Below, in pieces: positions 22,003-30,529 of a stretch of 64,000 bases of DNA. Source of the stretch: Couchioplanes caeruleus (GTDB lineage Bacteria > Actinomycetota > Actinomycetes > Mycobacteriales > Micromonosporaceae); contig NZ_CP092183.1 in NCBI RefSeq assembly GCF_023499255.1, positions 4,770,501-4,834,500 of the forward strand. Reading direction: 5' to 3'. The notes below the pieces were generated by a model that searched no databases, was not told the origin of the DNA, and was given only the letters and a program-made list of their open reading frames with translations. A program made the translations under genes and the position numbers. Position 1 is the stretch's first letter; every line of letters begins with the position of its first letter.

Positions 22003-22443
22003 TCACAGAGGCGGCGCACCGGCCAGGGACAGCGGCTGTTCCAGGACCTGACGCAGCAGACCGGCGAGCCGGTCGAGGTCGTCCTCGCCCAGCCCGGCGA
22101 ACGACTGGGCCACCACCGCGAGCACCCGCTCCTCCCCCGCCGCCCGCAGCTGCTCGCCCCGGGGCGTGAGGCGGTGCCGCACCGCCCGGCCCGGTCCCGG
22201 CACCCGCTCGATCAGGCCCCGGTCGGCCATGCGGGCCGCCAGCGTGCCGAATGACTGGTCCGTCTGGTACGTGAGCTGCGCCAGGTCGTGCAGCGACGCG
22301 TCGGGCCTCCGGTGCAGGTGCCGCAGCGTGTCCCACTGCACGAGCGAGACCCCGAGCTCCGCGAGCGCCGCCGTGAGGGCGCGGTGGTGCCGGTGCTGTA
22401 CGCGTTTGACCAGAATGCCGACCTCTTCGGCGGTGCTTGCCAT
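22003..22443 (-). CDS. MarR-family transcriptional regulator
   Basis: A 146-residue winged-helix protein (SLHDLAQLTYQTDQSFGTLA, then MADRGLIERVPGPGRAVRHR wing) of the MarR family. It is divergent from the MFS-like gene at 22513 with only 69 bases between. A perfect palindrome TATATCAG-TATG-CTGATATA in that gap is the likely operator. MarR proteins usually repress themselves and a neighbouring efflux gene and are released by small ligands. Confidence 0.92.
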   Translation of the reverse strand: MASTAEEVGILVKRVQHRHHRALTAALAELGVSLVQWDTLRHLHRRPDASLHDLAQLTYQTDQSFGTLAARMADRGLIERVPGPGRAVRHRLTPRGEQLRAAGEERVLAVVAQSFAGLGEDDLDRLAGLLRQVLEQPLSLAGAPPL

Positions 22444-22481
22444 GCGATCAGCTTAAACCAGGTTCCTTATTTCAGGTTGCT

Positions 22482-22501
22482 TATATCAGTATGCTGATAT
22501 A
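22482..22501. promoter_or_regulatory. MarR operator palindrome
   Basis: TATATCAGTATGCTGATATA is a perfect 8-bp dyad with a 4-base centre, in the A/T-rich gap between marR (start 22443) and the MFS-like gene (start 22513). The nearby repeats AGGTTCCTTAT and AGGTTGCTTAT (about 22460-22484) may be further half-sites. Confidence 0.75.
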
Positions 22502-22512
22502 GCGTCGCCGGC

Positions 22513-23163
22513 ATGACAGCGACCGCGGCGACGCCCCGCGCCGGCACCCGGCCGGTGGCGGACGACCTCCGCACCCTGAGCGTGGCCTGCGTGGCCATGC
22601 TCGTCTCCTACCTGCCCTTCTCCGGGCTCAACGGGATCCTCGGCCGCATCGCCGCGCAGACCGGCGCCGCGACCAGCGATCTGCAGTGGCTCACCTCCGC
22701 CTTCACGGTGGCGCTGGCCGCCTCGGTCCTGCCCGCGGGTGTCCTCGCCGGCCGGTACGGCCCGCGCCGGCTCGCCCGCGCCGGGATCGCCCTCACCGCC
22801 ACGGGCGCCGCCGCGGGCTGGGCGGTCAGCCTGTCCGGCACGCTGACCGGCGTCCGGCTGCTCTGGCTCACCCAGGCGGTGTGCGGCGCCGGCGCCGGCA
22901 GCGGCGTCGCCATGGCCACGAGCTCCGCGGTGGCCGTGCAGGCCGTGGCCGCCCCGCAGGCCGCGATCGCCGGCGCGGCCAACAACGCCCTGCGCCAGAC
23001 CGGCGCCGCGCTGGGCCCGGCGGTCATCGGCGCGGTCATCGCCGCCCGGGCCCACCACGGCGGCTCGGCCGCCACCGGGATGCCCGCGGCGGCCCTCGCG
23101 GTCGCCGCCCTCCTCGTCCTGGTCACCCTCGCCACGGCAGCGCTGCTCACCGGCCGCCGCTGA
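22513..23163 (+). CDS. half-size MFS transporter (internal deletion)
   Basis: A 216-residue membrane protein with about six helices. The first part matches the N-terminal end of a drug-efflux MFS carrier, including motif A (GVLAGRYGPRRLA after the second helix). From about residue 115 on it matches the last helices of the family (NNALRQTGAALGPAVIGAV). MFS carriers have 12-14 helices and over 400 residues, so the middle (about 200 residues) is missing in frame. The gene has no frameshift and still lies beside its MarR operator. It may be a relic, or a small protein that dimerises. ATG 22513. Confidence 0.8.
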   Translation: MTATAATPRAGTRPVADDLRTLSVACVAMLVSYLPFSGLNGILGRIAAQTGAATSDLQWLTSAFTVALAASVLPAGVLAGRYGPRRLARAGIALTATGAAAGWAVSLSGTLTGVRLLWLTQAVCGAGAGSGVAMATSSAVAVQAVAAPQAAIAGAANNALRQTGAALGPAVIGAVIAARAHHGGSAATGMPAAALAVAALLVLVTLATAALLTGRR

Positions 23164-23217
23164 CTCTCCGGCGCGCGCCGCGCATTGGAACCCACCCCCT
23201 TCCGCAAGGAGCGAACG

Positions 23218-23982
23218 ATGTCCGTCACCCTTCACGAATCCGGCTCCGGCCACCCGTTCCTGCTGCTGCACGGCGGCGCCGGTCCGGTGTCCGTCGCCGG
23301 CTTCGCCGACCGCCTCGCCGCCGCCCGGCCCGCCCGCGTCCTGGTGCCCACCCACCCCGGCTTCAACGGCACCCCGCGGCCCGGCGACCTGACCGACGTC
23401 CCCGGCCTCGCCCGGCTCTACGCCGGCCTGCTCGAGGAGCGCGGCCTCACCGGCGTCACGGTCGTCGGCAACTCGATCGGCGGCTGGATCGCCGCCGAGA
23501 TGGCCGCGCTGGCGAGCCCGCGGGTCAGCAGCGTCGTCATCGTCAACGGCGTGGGCCTCGAGGTGCCCGGGCACCCGGTGGCCGACTTCTTCTCGCTGAG
23601 CATGGACCAGCTGGCCGACCTGTCGTACCACGAGCCGGACAAGTTCCGGATGGACCCCGCGAGCCTCCCCGAGGCACAGAAGGCGCTCATGGCGGGCAAC
23701 CGGGAGGCCATCGCCCGGTACGCGGGCCGCACCATGACCGACCCCACCCTGGCCGGCCGGCTGGCCACGGTCGGGGTGCCCGTGCTCGTGCTGTGGGGGC
23801 AGAGCGACCGCATCGTCGACCCGGCGTACGGGCGCGCGTACGCGGCGGCCATCCCCACCGCCACCTACCGGCCGCTGGAGAACACCGGGCACCTGCCCCA
23901 GATCGAGACCCCGGAGCAGACGCTGAACGCCGTCTGGGACTTCGCCGGCGAGCACGCCACGGGCGCGCCCGCCGGCCGGTGA
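23218..23982 (+). CDS. alpha/beta hydrolase
   Basis: A 254-residue cytoplasmic hydrolase with AAGGAG 7 bases before ATG 23218. The triad is visible: Ser in GNSIGG (about residue 93), Asp in LWGQSDRIVD (about 202) and His in ENTGHLPQIE (about 229). HGGAG forms the oxyanion loop. It starts 54 bases after the MFS-like gene and may be in the same MarR-controlled unit. Such pairs often handle xenobiotics. Substrate unknown. Confidence 0.9.
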   Translation: MSVTLHESGSGHPFLLLHGGAGPVSVAGFADRLAAARPARVLVPTHPGFNGTPRPGDLTDVPGLARLYAGLLEERGLTGVTVVGNSIGGWIAAEMAALASPRVSSVVIVNGVGLEVPGHPVADFFSLSMDQLADLSYHEPDKFRMDPASLPEAQKALMAGNREAIARYAGRTMTDPTLAGRLATVGVPVLVLWGQSDRIVDPAYGRAYAAAIPTATYRPLENTGHLPQIETPEQTLNAVWDFAGEHATGAPAGR

Positions 23983-24045
23983 CCGCCCCCGGGCGGGCAG
24001 CACCCCGCGCGGGCTGGACACTGGGGAGATGGGACGGGGGCGGCG

Positions 24046-25392
24046 GTGAGGCGCGAGCCGGCCATCGCCCACGTCGACCTGGACGCGATGTTCGCTGCCG
24101 TCGAGCAGCGCGACAAGGTGTCGCTGCGCGGCAGGCCGGTGATCGTCGGTGGCACGGCCGGCCGCGGCGTCGTCGCCACCGCGTCCTACGAGGCCCGCCG
24201 GTACGGCGCCCGCTCCGCGATGCCGACCGCGGAGGCCCGGCGCCGGTGCCCGCCCGGCACGGCCTTCCTCGCGCCGCGCTTCGCCGCGTACCGCCGGACC
24301 AGCGAGGTCGTCATGGCCCTGCTGGACGACGTGTCGCCGCTGGTGGAACAGGTCTCGATCGACGAGGCGTACCTGGATCTCGCCGCCGGCGGCCACGACC
24401 TGTCCGTGCCCCGCGTGACCGCGCTCGCGGACCGGCTGAAGGCCGCGATCGCGGCGGCGACCGGCGGGGTGACCGCCTCGATCGGCGTCGGCACCTCCAA
24501 GCTGGTCGCCAAGATCGGCTCGGATCTGCGCAAACCCGACGGGCTGACGGTGGTCGCCCCCGGCGACGAGCAGGCGGTGCTGCACCCGCTGCCGGTGACC
24601 CGGCTGCCCGGCGTCGGCCCGGCCACCGACGAACGCCTGCGCCGCTCGGGCGTACGCACGATCGGCGACCTCGCGCGCGTGCCTTTGCCGGACCTGCTGG
24701 ACTGGTTCGGCCAGGCCCACGGCGCCGGCCTGTACCGGCTGGCCCGCGCCGACGACGACCGCCTCGTCATCGGCGAGCACGAGGCGAAGTCGCTGTCGGC
24801 CGAGTCGACCTTCGACGTGGACCTCACCGACCGCGGCCGCCTCGGGACCGAGATCGATCAGCTCGCCGGCCGGGTCGGCGCCCGGCTGCGCGCCGCCGGC
24901 CTGTCCGCCCGTACGGTCACGGTGAAGATCCGCCACTACGACTTCACCACGATCACCCGGTCGCTGACCCGCGCCCAGCCCACCGACGACCCCCGGCTCG
25001 TCGCCCAGCTCGCGCACCGGCTGCTCGCCGAGGTGGACACCTCGGCCGGCATCCGCCTGCTCGGCGTCGGGGTCACCACGCTGGCCGATTTCGTGCAGGA
25101 CGACCTGTTCACCACGGCACCCCCGGCCGGCCTCGGCGCGGAACAGCCTCCGGACGGGCCGGGCACAGGCGGCGAGGCGCCGGCCGCACCGGCGGTGACC
25201 GGCGGGTGGCGGCCCGGGCAGGACGTGCGGCACGACGCGTACGGCCCCGGCTGGGTCTGGGGCAGCGGCCTCGGCCGGGTCAGCGTCCGGTTCGAGGGCC
25301 CCACCACCGCGCCGGGGCCGGTACGCACGTTCGCCACCGACGACCCCGCGCTGCACCCGGCGGACCCTCCCGACTGGACCGGAAGCGCCTGA
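24046..25392 (+). CDS. dinB: DNA polymerase IV (Y-family)
   Basis: A 448-residue translesion polymerase. Palm residues are in HVDLDAMFAAVE and SIDEAYLDL; the helix-hairpin-helix GVGPATDERLRR and the little-finger domain follow. QDDLF near residue 353 fits the beta-clamp-binding motif. After it comes an extra C-terminal domain of about 70 residues (WRPGQDVRHDAYGPGWVWG) also seen in actinobacterial DinB proteins. Start GTG 24046. It copies past damaged bases with low fidelity. Confidence 0.93.
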   Translation: MRREPAIAHVDLDAMFAAVEQRDKVSLRGRPVIVGGTAGRGVVATASYEARRYGARSAMPTAEARRRCPPGTAFLAPRFAAYRRTSEVVMALLDDVSPLVEQVSIDEAYLDLAAGGHDLSVPRVTALADRLKAAIAAATGGVTASIGVGTSKLVAKIGSDLRKPDGLTVVAPGDEQAVLHPLPVTRLPGVGPATDERLRRSGVRTIGDLARVPLPDLLDWFGQAHGAGLYRLARADDDRLVIGEHEAKSLSAESTFDVDLTDRGRLGTEIDQLAGRVGARLRAAGLSARTVTVKIRHYDFTTITRSLTRAQPTDDPRLVAQLAHRLLAEVDTSAGIRLLGVGVTTLADFVQDDLFTTAPPAGLGAEQPPDGPGTGGEAPAAPAVTGGWRPGQDVRHDAYGPGWVWGSGLGRVSVRFEGPTTAPGPVRTFATDDPALHPADPPDWTGSA

Positions 25393-25483
25393 CCCGCTGC
25401 CCGAACGACCACGATCGCGGCGAACCGGGCGGCGCCGCTGCCAGCGTCGGCGCTCCCCGTCCCGCCCGCGAAACGTGGAGACC

Positions 25484-25936
25484 ATGCCAGCCACGAGAAC
25501 CGAGCTCGGCCGGATCATCGACTCCTTCGTCGCCGCCTTCAACGACGGCGAGCTCGACACGGCGATGGCGCACTTCGCGGACGACGCCGAGTACCTGCCC
25601 GGCAACGGCTCGGTGCACCAGGGCACGGCGGCGATCCGGGCCGAGTTCGCGCCGCCGTTCGCCGGGCGGTTCGGCACGCTCTTCTTCGACGTGGACGACA
25701 CCGTGATCGACGACACCGCGCGGCGGGTCACGATCCGCTGGGTGTGCCGGATCGACCTGACCGGCGAGCACGGCCGGCGGGCGCTCGCACCGCTGCGCTG
25801 GTACGCCCGCGCCCGCCACGGCGGCCGGCTGCAGTGGCGCGGCGTGGACGTGTTCCACTTCGACGACGGCGGGCGGATCACCGGCAAGTACACGTACGCG
25901 ACATTCCGCCGGCCCCTCTGGGAGCGGCCCGGCTGA
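25484..25936 (+). CDS. SnoaL-like (NTF2 fold) protein
   Basis: A 150-residue protein with the cone-shaped NTF2/SnoaL fold pattern (FVAAFNDGELDTAMAHFADD at the start, VDVFHFDDGGRITGKYTYA at the end). Members are cyclases, isomerases or ligand-binding proteins; no active residue can be assigned. GTG 25475 is an alternative start 9 bases upstream. It stands alone between dinB and the kinase. Confidence 0.8.
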   Translation: MPATRTELGRIIDSFVAAFNDGELDTAMAHFADDAEYLPGNGSVHQGTAAIRAEFAPPFAGRFGTLFFDVDDTVIDDTARRVTIRWVCRIDLTGEHGRRALAPLRWYARARHGGRLQWRGVDVFHFDDGGRITGKYTYATFRRPLWERPG

Positions 25937-25964
25937 TCGCTGTCGCCGCCGCGACTCGCGGGTG

Positions 25965-25992
25965 TTTCACGCAGCCCCTGGTCGGGTAGGAT
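25965..25992 (+). promoter_or_regulatory. possible promoter of the Ser/Thr kinase gene
   Basis: TTTCAC (25965-25970), a 16-base spacer and TAGGAT (25987-25992) resemble a housekeeping-type promoter 60 bases before ATG 26052. The -35 match is weak. Confidence 0.35.
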
Positions 25993-26051
25993 CTGCCGCA
26001 CTCACAGCTTGATCACAGGCCGGTGCGGAACGACGGCGGGGAGGGGTCTCG

Positions 26052-27506
26052 ATGCGATCACTCGCCGGTCGGTACCGGGTCGAGGAGGCGGTCGGGCGCG
26101 GCGGCAGCGCCGTCGTGCACAGCGGCTGGGACCGCACGCTCAAGCGGCGCGTGGCCATCAAGCTGTTCTCGCCGTACCGGCCGGACAGCACGGCGCCCTC
26201 GATCGACGTGCTGCGCGAGGCGCGGACCGCGGCGGCGCTCAACCACCCGAACGTGGCCCGGGTGTACGACTACGGCGAGGCGACCGAGGGCAGCCAGCGG
26301 GTGCCCTACCTGGTGATGGAGTTCCTCGAGGGCGACACGCTCGCCGACCGGCTGGCCGCGACCGGCGCGCTCGACTGGCGCGAGGCGGCCGCGATCTGCG
26401 CGGACACCGCCGCCGCGCTGGCCGCCGCCCACGAGCGCAACCTCGTGCACCGCGATGTGAAACCGCGCAACGTCATGCTCACCCCGGGCGGCGTGAAGGT
26501 CCTCGACTTCGGGATCGCCGCCGTCGCCGGGCAGAACAGCTTCGACACCCACGGGCGGCTCTGGGGCACCCCGGCCAACCTCGCGCCCGAGCAGTTGCGC
26601 GGCGAGCCCACCTTCCCCGCCGCGGACGTGTACGCACTGGCCCTCGTGCTGTTCGAGTGCCTCACCGGCGCCCGCGCCTGGCGGGGCACCAGCGTGGGCG
26701 AGGTCCTCGCCGCCCGGCACGAGGGCCGCACCCCGCGCCTGCCGCACATCGCCGGGCTCCCCCGCGAGATCTCCCGGCTGTACGAGGCGTGCGTCGCCGA
26801 CGACCCCGCACGGCGCCCGACGGCCGCGCAGGTCGCCGAGGGGCTGCGGCGGGCCTCCGGCACGGCACCGGCCGTCCGGCCCGCGGCCCTGCTCACCCGC
26901 GGCGTCCCGGCCCTCACCCGCACCGTCCCGGCCGCCCAGCGCACCCGGTCCCGCCGCCGTGCCGCCGTCACCGCCTCGGCCGCCGTCGCCGCCGCGGTCA
27001 TCAGCATCCTCGGGCTGCAGGTGGCCAACGGCTACTCGACGCTGCGCGGCCGGCAGGCCGAGGCCGCCGTGGAGCGCGCGCCCGGCGCGGGCATCCCGGC
27101 GCGCACACCGCAGCCGATGACCACGCCGCGAGTCACCTCGGCCGCGCCGGTGCCGGCCGCCCCCGTGGAGCGCGACCAGCCGGTCCGCGCGACCACGGAC
27201 GCCGCCACCGGCACCGGCACCCAGGTCCGCGACGACACCAGGCCGCACCGGCCCGTCCGGACCACTCCCCCGGCGCCGCCGACCAGCGCCCCGGCCACGC
27301 CGACCAGGCCGCCGACGACGCCGCCGCGGCACACGCCGAGCAATCCGCCGCCGACGTCGTCGCAGCCGGACCCGGAGCCGTCGCAGACGCCGCCGCACAC
27401 CACGCCCCCGCCGGAGTCCACCGAGACGCCGCCGACCCCGGACCCCACGGTGCCGCCGGCCACCACGGCGCCCGCGGAGAACGTCGTGCTCGCCGAGGCG
27501 AGCTGA
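26052..27506 (+). CDS. membrane Ser/Thr protein kinase (Hanks type)
   Basis: A 484-residue kinase of the PknB type. ATP-binding Lys37 is in VAIKLF, catalytic Asp135 in HRDVKPRN, followed by LDFGIA and APEQL. One membrane helix (about residues 300-322) follows a basic stretch. The external part is not a PASTA domain but a Pro/Thr-rich disordered tail of about 150 residues. It could sense or be anchored in the wall. GGGGAGGGG precedes ATG 26052. No phosphatase or substrate gene is adjacent. Confidence 0.93.
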   Translation: MRSLAGRYRVEEAVGRGGSAVVHSGWDRTLKRRVAIKLFSPYRPDSTAPSIDVLREARTAAALNHPNVARVYDYGEATEGSQRVPYLVMEFLEGDTLADRLAATGALDWREAAAICADTAAALAAAHERNLVHRDVKPRNVMLTPGGVKVLDFGIAAVAGQNSFDTHGRLWGTPANLAPEQLRGEPTFPAADVYALALVLFECLTGARAWRGTSVGEVLAARHEGRTPRLPHIAGLPREISRLYEACVADDPARRPTAAQVAEGLRRASGTAPAVRPAALLTRGVPALTRTVPAAQRTRSRRRAAVTASAAVAAAVISILGLQVANGYSTLRGRQAEAAVERAPGAGIPARTPQPMTTPRVTSAAPVPAAPVERDQPVRATTDAATGTGTQVRDDTRPHRPVRTTPPAPPTSAPATPTRPPTTPPRHTPSNPPPTSSQPDPEPSQTPPHTTPPPESTETPPTPDPTVPPATTAPAENVVLAEAS

Positions 27507-27531
27507 CCCCTTCCGGCGCCGCCACGGGGTC
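27505..27531. terminator. possible bidirectional terminator
   Basis: GACCCC (27505-27510) pairs with GGGGTC (27526-27531), with further imperfect pairing outside. It sits on the convergent stops of the kinase (27506) and the multicopper oxidase (27535). Confidence 0.35.
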
Positions 27532-27534
27532 CGG

Positions 27535-29097
27535 TCAGCGGCCCGCGGCCCGGGTCGTGAACACGCTCATCATCGCCATGTCCTCGTGTTCGAGGTTGTG
27601 GCAGTGCAGCACGTACCGGCCCGGGTAGTCGGTGAACGACACCGCGATCGTCGCCTGCTCGGCCGGGCGCAGGTCGATGGTGTCGCGGGGGCCGTGGTCG
27701 TACGGGCCCGGCCCGCCGATGCCCCGCGACAGCACCCGGAAGTGGCCGAGGTGCAGGTGCACCGGGTGGTGGAAGTCCGAGACGAGCCGCCAGACCTCGG
27801 TGTCACCCAGCAGCGGGTCGGCGATGCTGTGCGCGGGGTCGAACGGGGCGCCGTTGACCGTCCAGCCCGGCATCCCCCGTACGGTGTCGTGCCGGAAGCG
27901 CAGCGTCCGTACCGTCGCGGCGGGGCCGGGCGCCACGACGGGATCCGGGGCCAGCCGATCGGGGATGCGGCTCGGGTCCGGCGCCGCGCCGCCCACCCGG
28001 AACCGCATCACCGCCGCGGTGCTCCGGTCGCCGAACTCGTTGCGCAGCGTGACCTCGCGGCCGGGGCCGTACCGGGCGAAGTCGACGACGACGTCGCAGC
28101 GCTGACCGGGCGCCAGCTCGACCGCGTCGTGCGCGATCGGCTCGGTGAGCAGTCCCCCGTCGGTGCCGATCTGCGTCAGGGCGGGCCCGCCGCGCGGCGC
28201 GGGGTCCAGCGAGAGCCGGTAGCGCCGGGCGTTCGAGGCGTTGAGCAGCCGGAGCCGGTGGCGCACGGCCGGCACCTCGGCGAGCGGCCACGGCACGCCG
28301 TTGACGAGCAGCACGTCGCCGAGGACCCCGGCACCGTACGGCCCGGTGACGCCCGGTGTGTGCAGCAACGCCGGGTCGAGGCTCGGGTAGCGCAGGCTCC
28401 CGTCCGCGGCGAACGCCCGGTCGGCGATCATCACGGGCAGGTCGCGGTCGCCGGCGGGCAGGCCGAGCCGGTCCTCGGCGGGGTCGCGGACGAGGTGGAA
28501 GCCGGCGAGCCCGCGCCACACGGCCGGCCCGGTGAAGTCCATCCGGTGGTCGTGGTACCAGAGCGTCGCCGCGGGCTGGCGTACCGGATATCGGTAGGTC
28601 CGGGTGCCGTAGGCCGGCGTCGCCGCGTGCCGGTGGTCGTGCGGCCCCGCGGGCGTGCCGGCCGGGTGGAGCAGGTCGGCCGGGAAGCCGTCGTGGGCCG
28701 CCGGCGTGTGCCCGCCGTGCAGGTGCACCACGACCGGCACGGGAAGCTCGTTGCGGTGCGTCACCGTGGTCGGCCGGCCGCGGGTGGACACGATCGTCGG
28801 GCCGGGGAAGATGCCGTTGTAGCCCCAGATCGGCGTCAGCACCCCCGGCAGGATCTCCGCCGTCGCGGCCCGCTGGACGATCTCGTAGTGGTCGCCGGCC
28901 GCGTCGCGCCGGGTGGGGGCAAGCACCGGCGGCACCCGGAACGGGAGGGTGAACGGCTGCGGCAGCGGCATCAGGCTGGGCAGCAGCGCACCGGTCGAGG
29001 TGCTGCCGGACAGCCCGGCAAGCAGCGGCACGCCGACCGCCGCGGAGGCACCGGCACCGCCGAGCAGCGCCAGCAGCGTCCGGCGGCTGACCCTCAT
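27535..29097 (-). CDS. multicopper oxidase, Tat-exported (CotA/bilirubin-oxidase type)
   Basis: A 520-residue oxidase. The N-terminus SRRTLLALLGGAG is a twin-arginine signal. All four copper motifs are present: HLHGG, WYHDH, HPVHLHLGHF and HCHNLEHEDM, with the T1 Cys-His pair in the last. It would oxidise phenols, bilirubin-like compounds, Cu(I) or Mn(II) and reduce oxygen to water outside the membrane. ATG 29097 overlaps the end of the upstream membrane-protein gene (ATGA), so the two are one operon, divergent from a MarR regulator. Confidence 0.94.
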   Translation of the reverse strand: MRVSRRTLLALLGGAGASAAVGVPLLAGLSGSTSTGALLPSLMPLPQPFTLPFRVPPVLAPTRRDAAGDHYEIVQRAATAEILPGVLTPIWGYNGIFPGPTIVSTRGRPTTVTHRNELPVPVVVHLHGGHTPAAHDGFPADLLHPAGTPAGPHDHRHAATPAYGTRTYRYPVRQPAATLWYHDHRMDFTGPAVWRGLAGFHLVRDPAEDRLGLPAGDRDLPVMIADRAFAADGSLRYPSLDPALLHTPGVTGPYGAGVLGDVLLVNGVPWPLAEVPAVRHRLRLLNASNARRYRLSLDPAPRGGPALTQIGTDGGLLTEPIAHDAVELAPGQRCDVVVDFARYGPGREVTLRNEFGDRSTAAVMRFRVGGAAPDPSRIPDRLAPDPVVAPGPAATVRTLRFRHDTVRGMPGWTVNGAPFDPAHSIADPLLGDTEVWRLVSDFHHPVHLHLGHFRVLSRGIGGPGPYDHGPRDTIDLRPAEQATIAVSFTDYPGRYVLHCHNLEHEDMAMMSVFTTRAAGR

Positions 29098-29510
29098 CGC
29101 GCCACCCCGGCCGCGGCCTCGGTCTCCTCCGCCGGCCGGTACCGCCAGGACCAGGCCGCGAGCCACACCGCGAGCGAGATGATCGCGACGCCCAGGGGCA
29201 CGTGCACCACGAGCGTACGCCCGAACCCGACGACGATCTGCACCGCGATCAGCCCGAACAGGCCGAGGCAGGCGCCCAGCGGCCACAGCGGGCCCCGGGC
29301 GCGGGCGGCCCCGGACCACCGCAGCGGCACGGCGCACGCGGCGGCGACGAGCACCGCGATCCCCGAGTACGTGGCGTTCTCGCGGTGGGTGTGCAGAGCC
29401 GTGAAGGAGCCGGCGAGGAACTGGCCGGCGAACACGGCCTGGTCGAGGAGCAGAAGGGCGGCGACGCTGACGCTGACGCGGAACGGCCAGTGCGCCCGGG
29501 AGGGGGTCAT
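29094..29510 (-). CDS. four-helix membrane protein with conserved histidines
   Basis: A 138-residue integral membrane protein with about four helices. Histidines in LHTHRENATYSG and VVHVPLG lie where haem ligands sit in CtaA/COX15-like or cytochrome-b-like small proteins; that link is tentative. It is translationally coupled (4-base overlap) to the multicopper oxidase and could feed it electrons or serve copper/haem handling. Start ATG 29510, controlled from the palindrome at 29525-29550. Confidence 0.8.
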   Translation of the reverse strand: MTPSRAHWPFRVSVSVAALLLLDQAVFAGQFLAGSFTALHTHRENATYSGIAVLVAAACAVPLRWSGAARARGPLWPLGACLGLFGLIAVQIVVGFGRTLVVHVPLGVAIISLAVWLAAWSWRYRPAEETEAAAGVAR

Positions 29511-29524
29511 GGGTGGACCCTAGC

Positions 29525-29550
29525 AAGAAGTTCTCAGATGAGAAATTCTT
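29525..29550. promoter_or_regulatory. MarR-type operator, 26-bp dyad
   Basis: AAGAA-g-TTCTCA-ga-TGAGAA-a-TTCTT is symmetrical about 29537.5 with one mismatched pair. It is the most A/T-rich stretch between the divergent membrane-protein/oxidase operon (start 29510) and the MarR gene (start 29586). Confidence 0.75.
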
Positions 29551-29585
29551 AGTGGATACTTTCTCGTGATCGGTAAGCTGGGCCC

Positions 29586-30032
29586 GTGAGCGACGTGGCG
29601 ACCCTCGGGCCCCAGATCGGCCAGCTGCTGCGGCTGGCACACCAGCGGGCGGCACGGACCTTCGCCGAGGCCCTGGCCCCCTTGGAGATCGACGGACGCC
29701 TCTTCGGGGTGCTCTCGGCAATCGCCCGGCTCGGCCCCGCGACCCAGGCGCAGCTCGTCACCGCGCTGGACACCGACAAGTCCGCGATGCTGCGGACGGT
29801 CGACGACCTCGAACAACGCGGCTTCGTCGAACGGCAGCCGGTGCCCGGCGACCGGCGGGCACGGATCATCGCGCTCACCGACCGCGGCCGGCGGTGCCTG
29901 GGCGAGGCCGAGGAGATCGCCCGATCGGCGGCGGCCTCGATGTTCGGTTCGCTGAGCACGGACGAGCTGGTCGCCCTGCGCGACACGCTCGCCCGGTTCG
30001 TCGACCGCGACCCGCCCCCGGCAGCGCAGTGA
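29586..30032 (+). CDS. MarR-family transcriptional regulator
   Basis: A 148-residue winged-helix regulator (TQAQLVTALDTDKSAMLRTV recognition region; RQPVPGDRRARIIALTDRGR wing). Start GTG 29586, 5 bases after a purine-poor leader. It is divergent from the multicopper oxidase operon with the 26-bp dyad between, so it very likely controls that operon and itself. The signal may be a phenolic or metal-related ligand. Confidence 0.9.
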   Translation: MSDVATLGPQIGQLLRLAHQRAARTFAEALAPLEIDGRLFGVLSAIARLGPATQAQLVTALDTDKSAMLRTVDDLEQRGFVERQPVPGDRRARIIALTDRGRRCLGEAEEIARSAAASMFGSLSTDELVALRDTLARFVDRDPPPAAQ

Positions 30033-30075
30033 CCGGGCGGAGCAACGTTCTCGGCCGCCGCAGCGTCATGGAGGT

Positions 30076-30375
30076 ATGAACAAGCACTGCCGCCGGTGCA
30101 GCCGGTCCGGGCCGGCGCATCGGCCCGGCCGCTGGTACGTCTGCCCGCGGCCGCCGGCCCCCGCCGTCGCGGACGACCCGGACGGCGGCGCGCCGGCTTT
30201 CCTGCGGTGGCATCTGCTCGACGCCGGCGCCGAACCGAGCCGGGACCACGTCCAGGCCATCCTGGTGCGGGCCCGCCGGCTGGTCCGGCGCCGCCGGCTG
30301 CGGGACGGCGCCGCGCTCACCGTCCTCATCGTGGCGTCGGCGCTGCTCGGTCTCGCGCTGGGCTCCGCGCTCTGA
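30076..30375 (+). CDS. small membrane-tail protein with Cys-rich N-terminus
   Basis: A 99-residue protein. The first 25 residues hold CRRC and a further Cys (a half zinc-ribbon), the middle is a charged helix (VQAILVRARRLVRRRRL) and the end is one membrane helix (about 77-97). GGAGG lies directly before ATG 30076, spacing only one base, so the start is uncertain. No family recognised. Confidence 0.55.
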   Translation: MNKHCRRCSRSGPAHRPGRWYVCPRPPAPAVADDPDGGAPAFLRWHLLDAGAEPSRDHVQAILVRARRLVRRRRLRDGAALTVLIVASALLGLALGSAL

Positions 30376-30377
30376 TT

Positions 30378-30409
30378 AAGGTTCCGCTGAGCCGAACTTT
30401 AAAGGTTCC
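30378..30409 (+). promoter_or_regulatory. A/T-rich repeat upstream of CAP-domain gene
   Basis: AAGGTTCC occurs at 30378-30385 and 30402-30409, and GAAC-TTTAAA-GGTTC (30394-30408) is a near-dyad. It is the lowest-GC spot of the leader, 120 bases before the start at 30530, and may be an operator or promoter. Confidence 0.3.
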
Positions 30410-30529
30410 TCAAAGATTGGCCACGGGTGTCCCGGGTGGAGCAGTGTCGACCCCGCGCCCGACCGGCGCCCGTTCCCCTTGCCCGGAACGGCCGCGCGGG
30501 CCTCCGCCCGCCGACCGACGAGGACCACT

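Noticed and set aside
22486..26001. 1,171-codon minus-strand frame opposite the hydrolase and dinB genes
   Set aside because: No domain, no ribosome site; overlaps two clear genes on the other strand.
30376..30529. A riboswitch (ydaO/c-di-AMP type) before the CAP-domain gene
   Set aside because: Such genes often have one in actinomycetes, but the conserved core sequences are not visible here.
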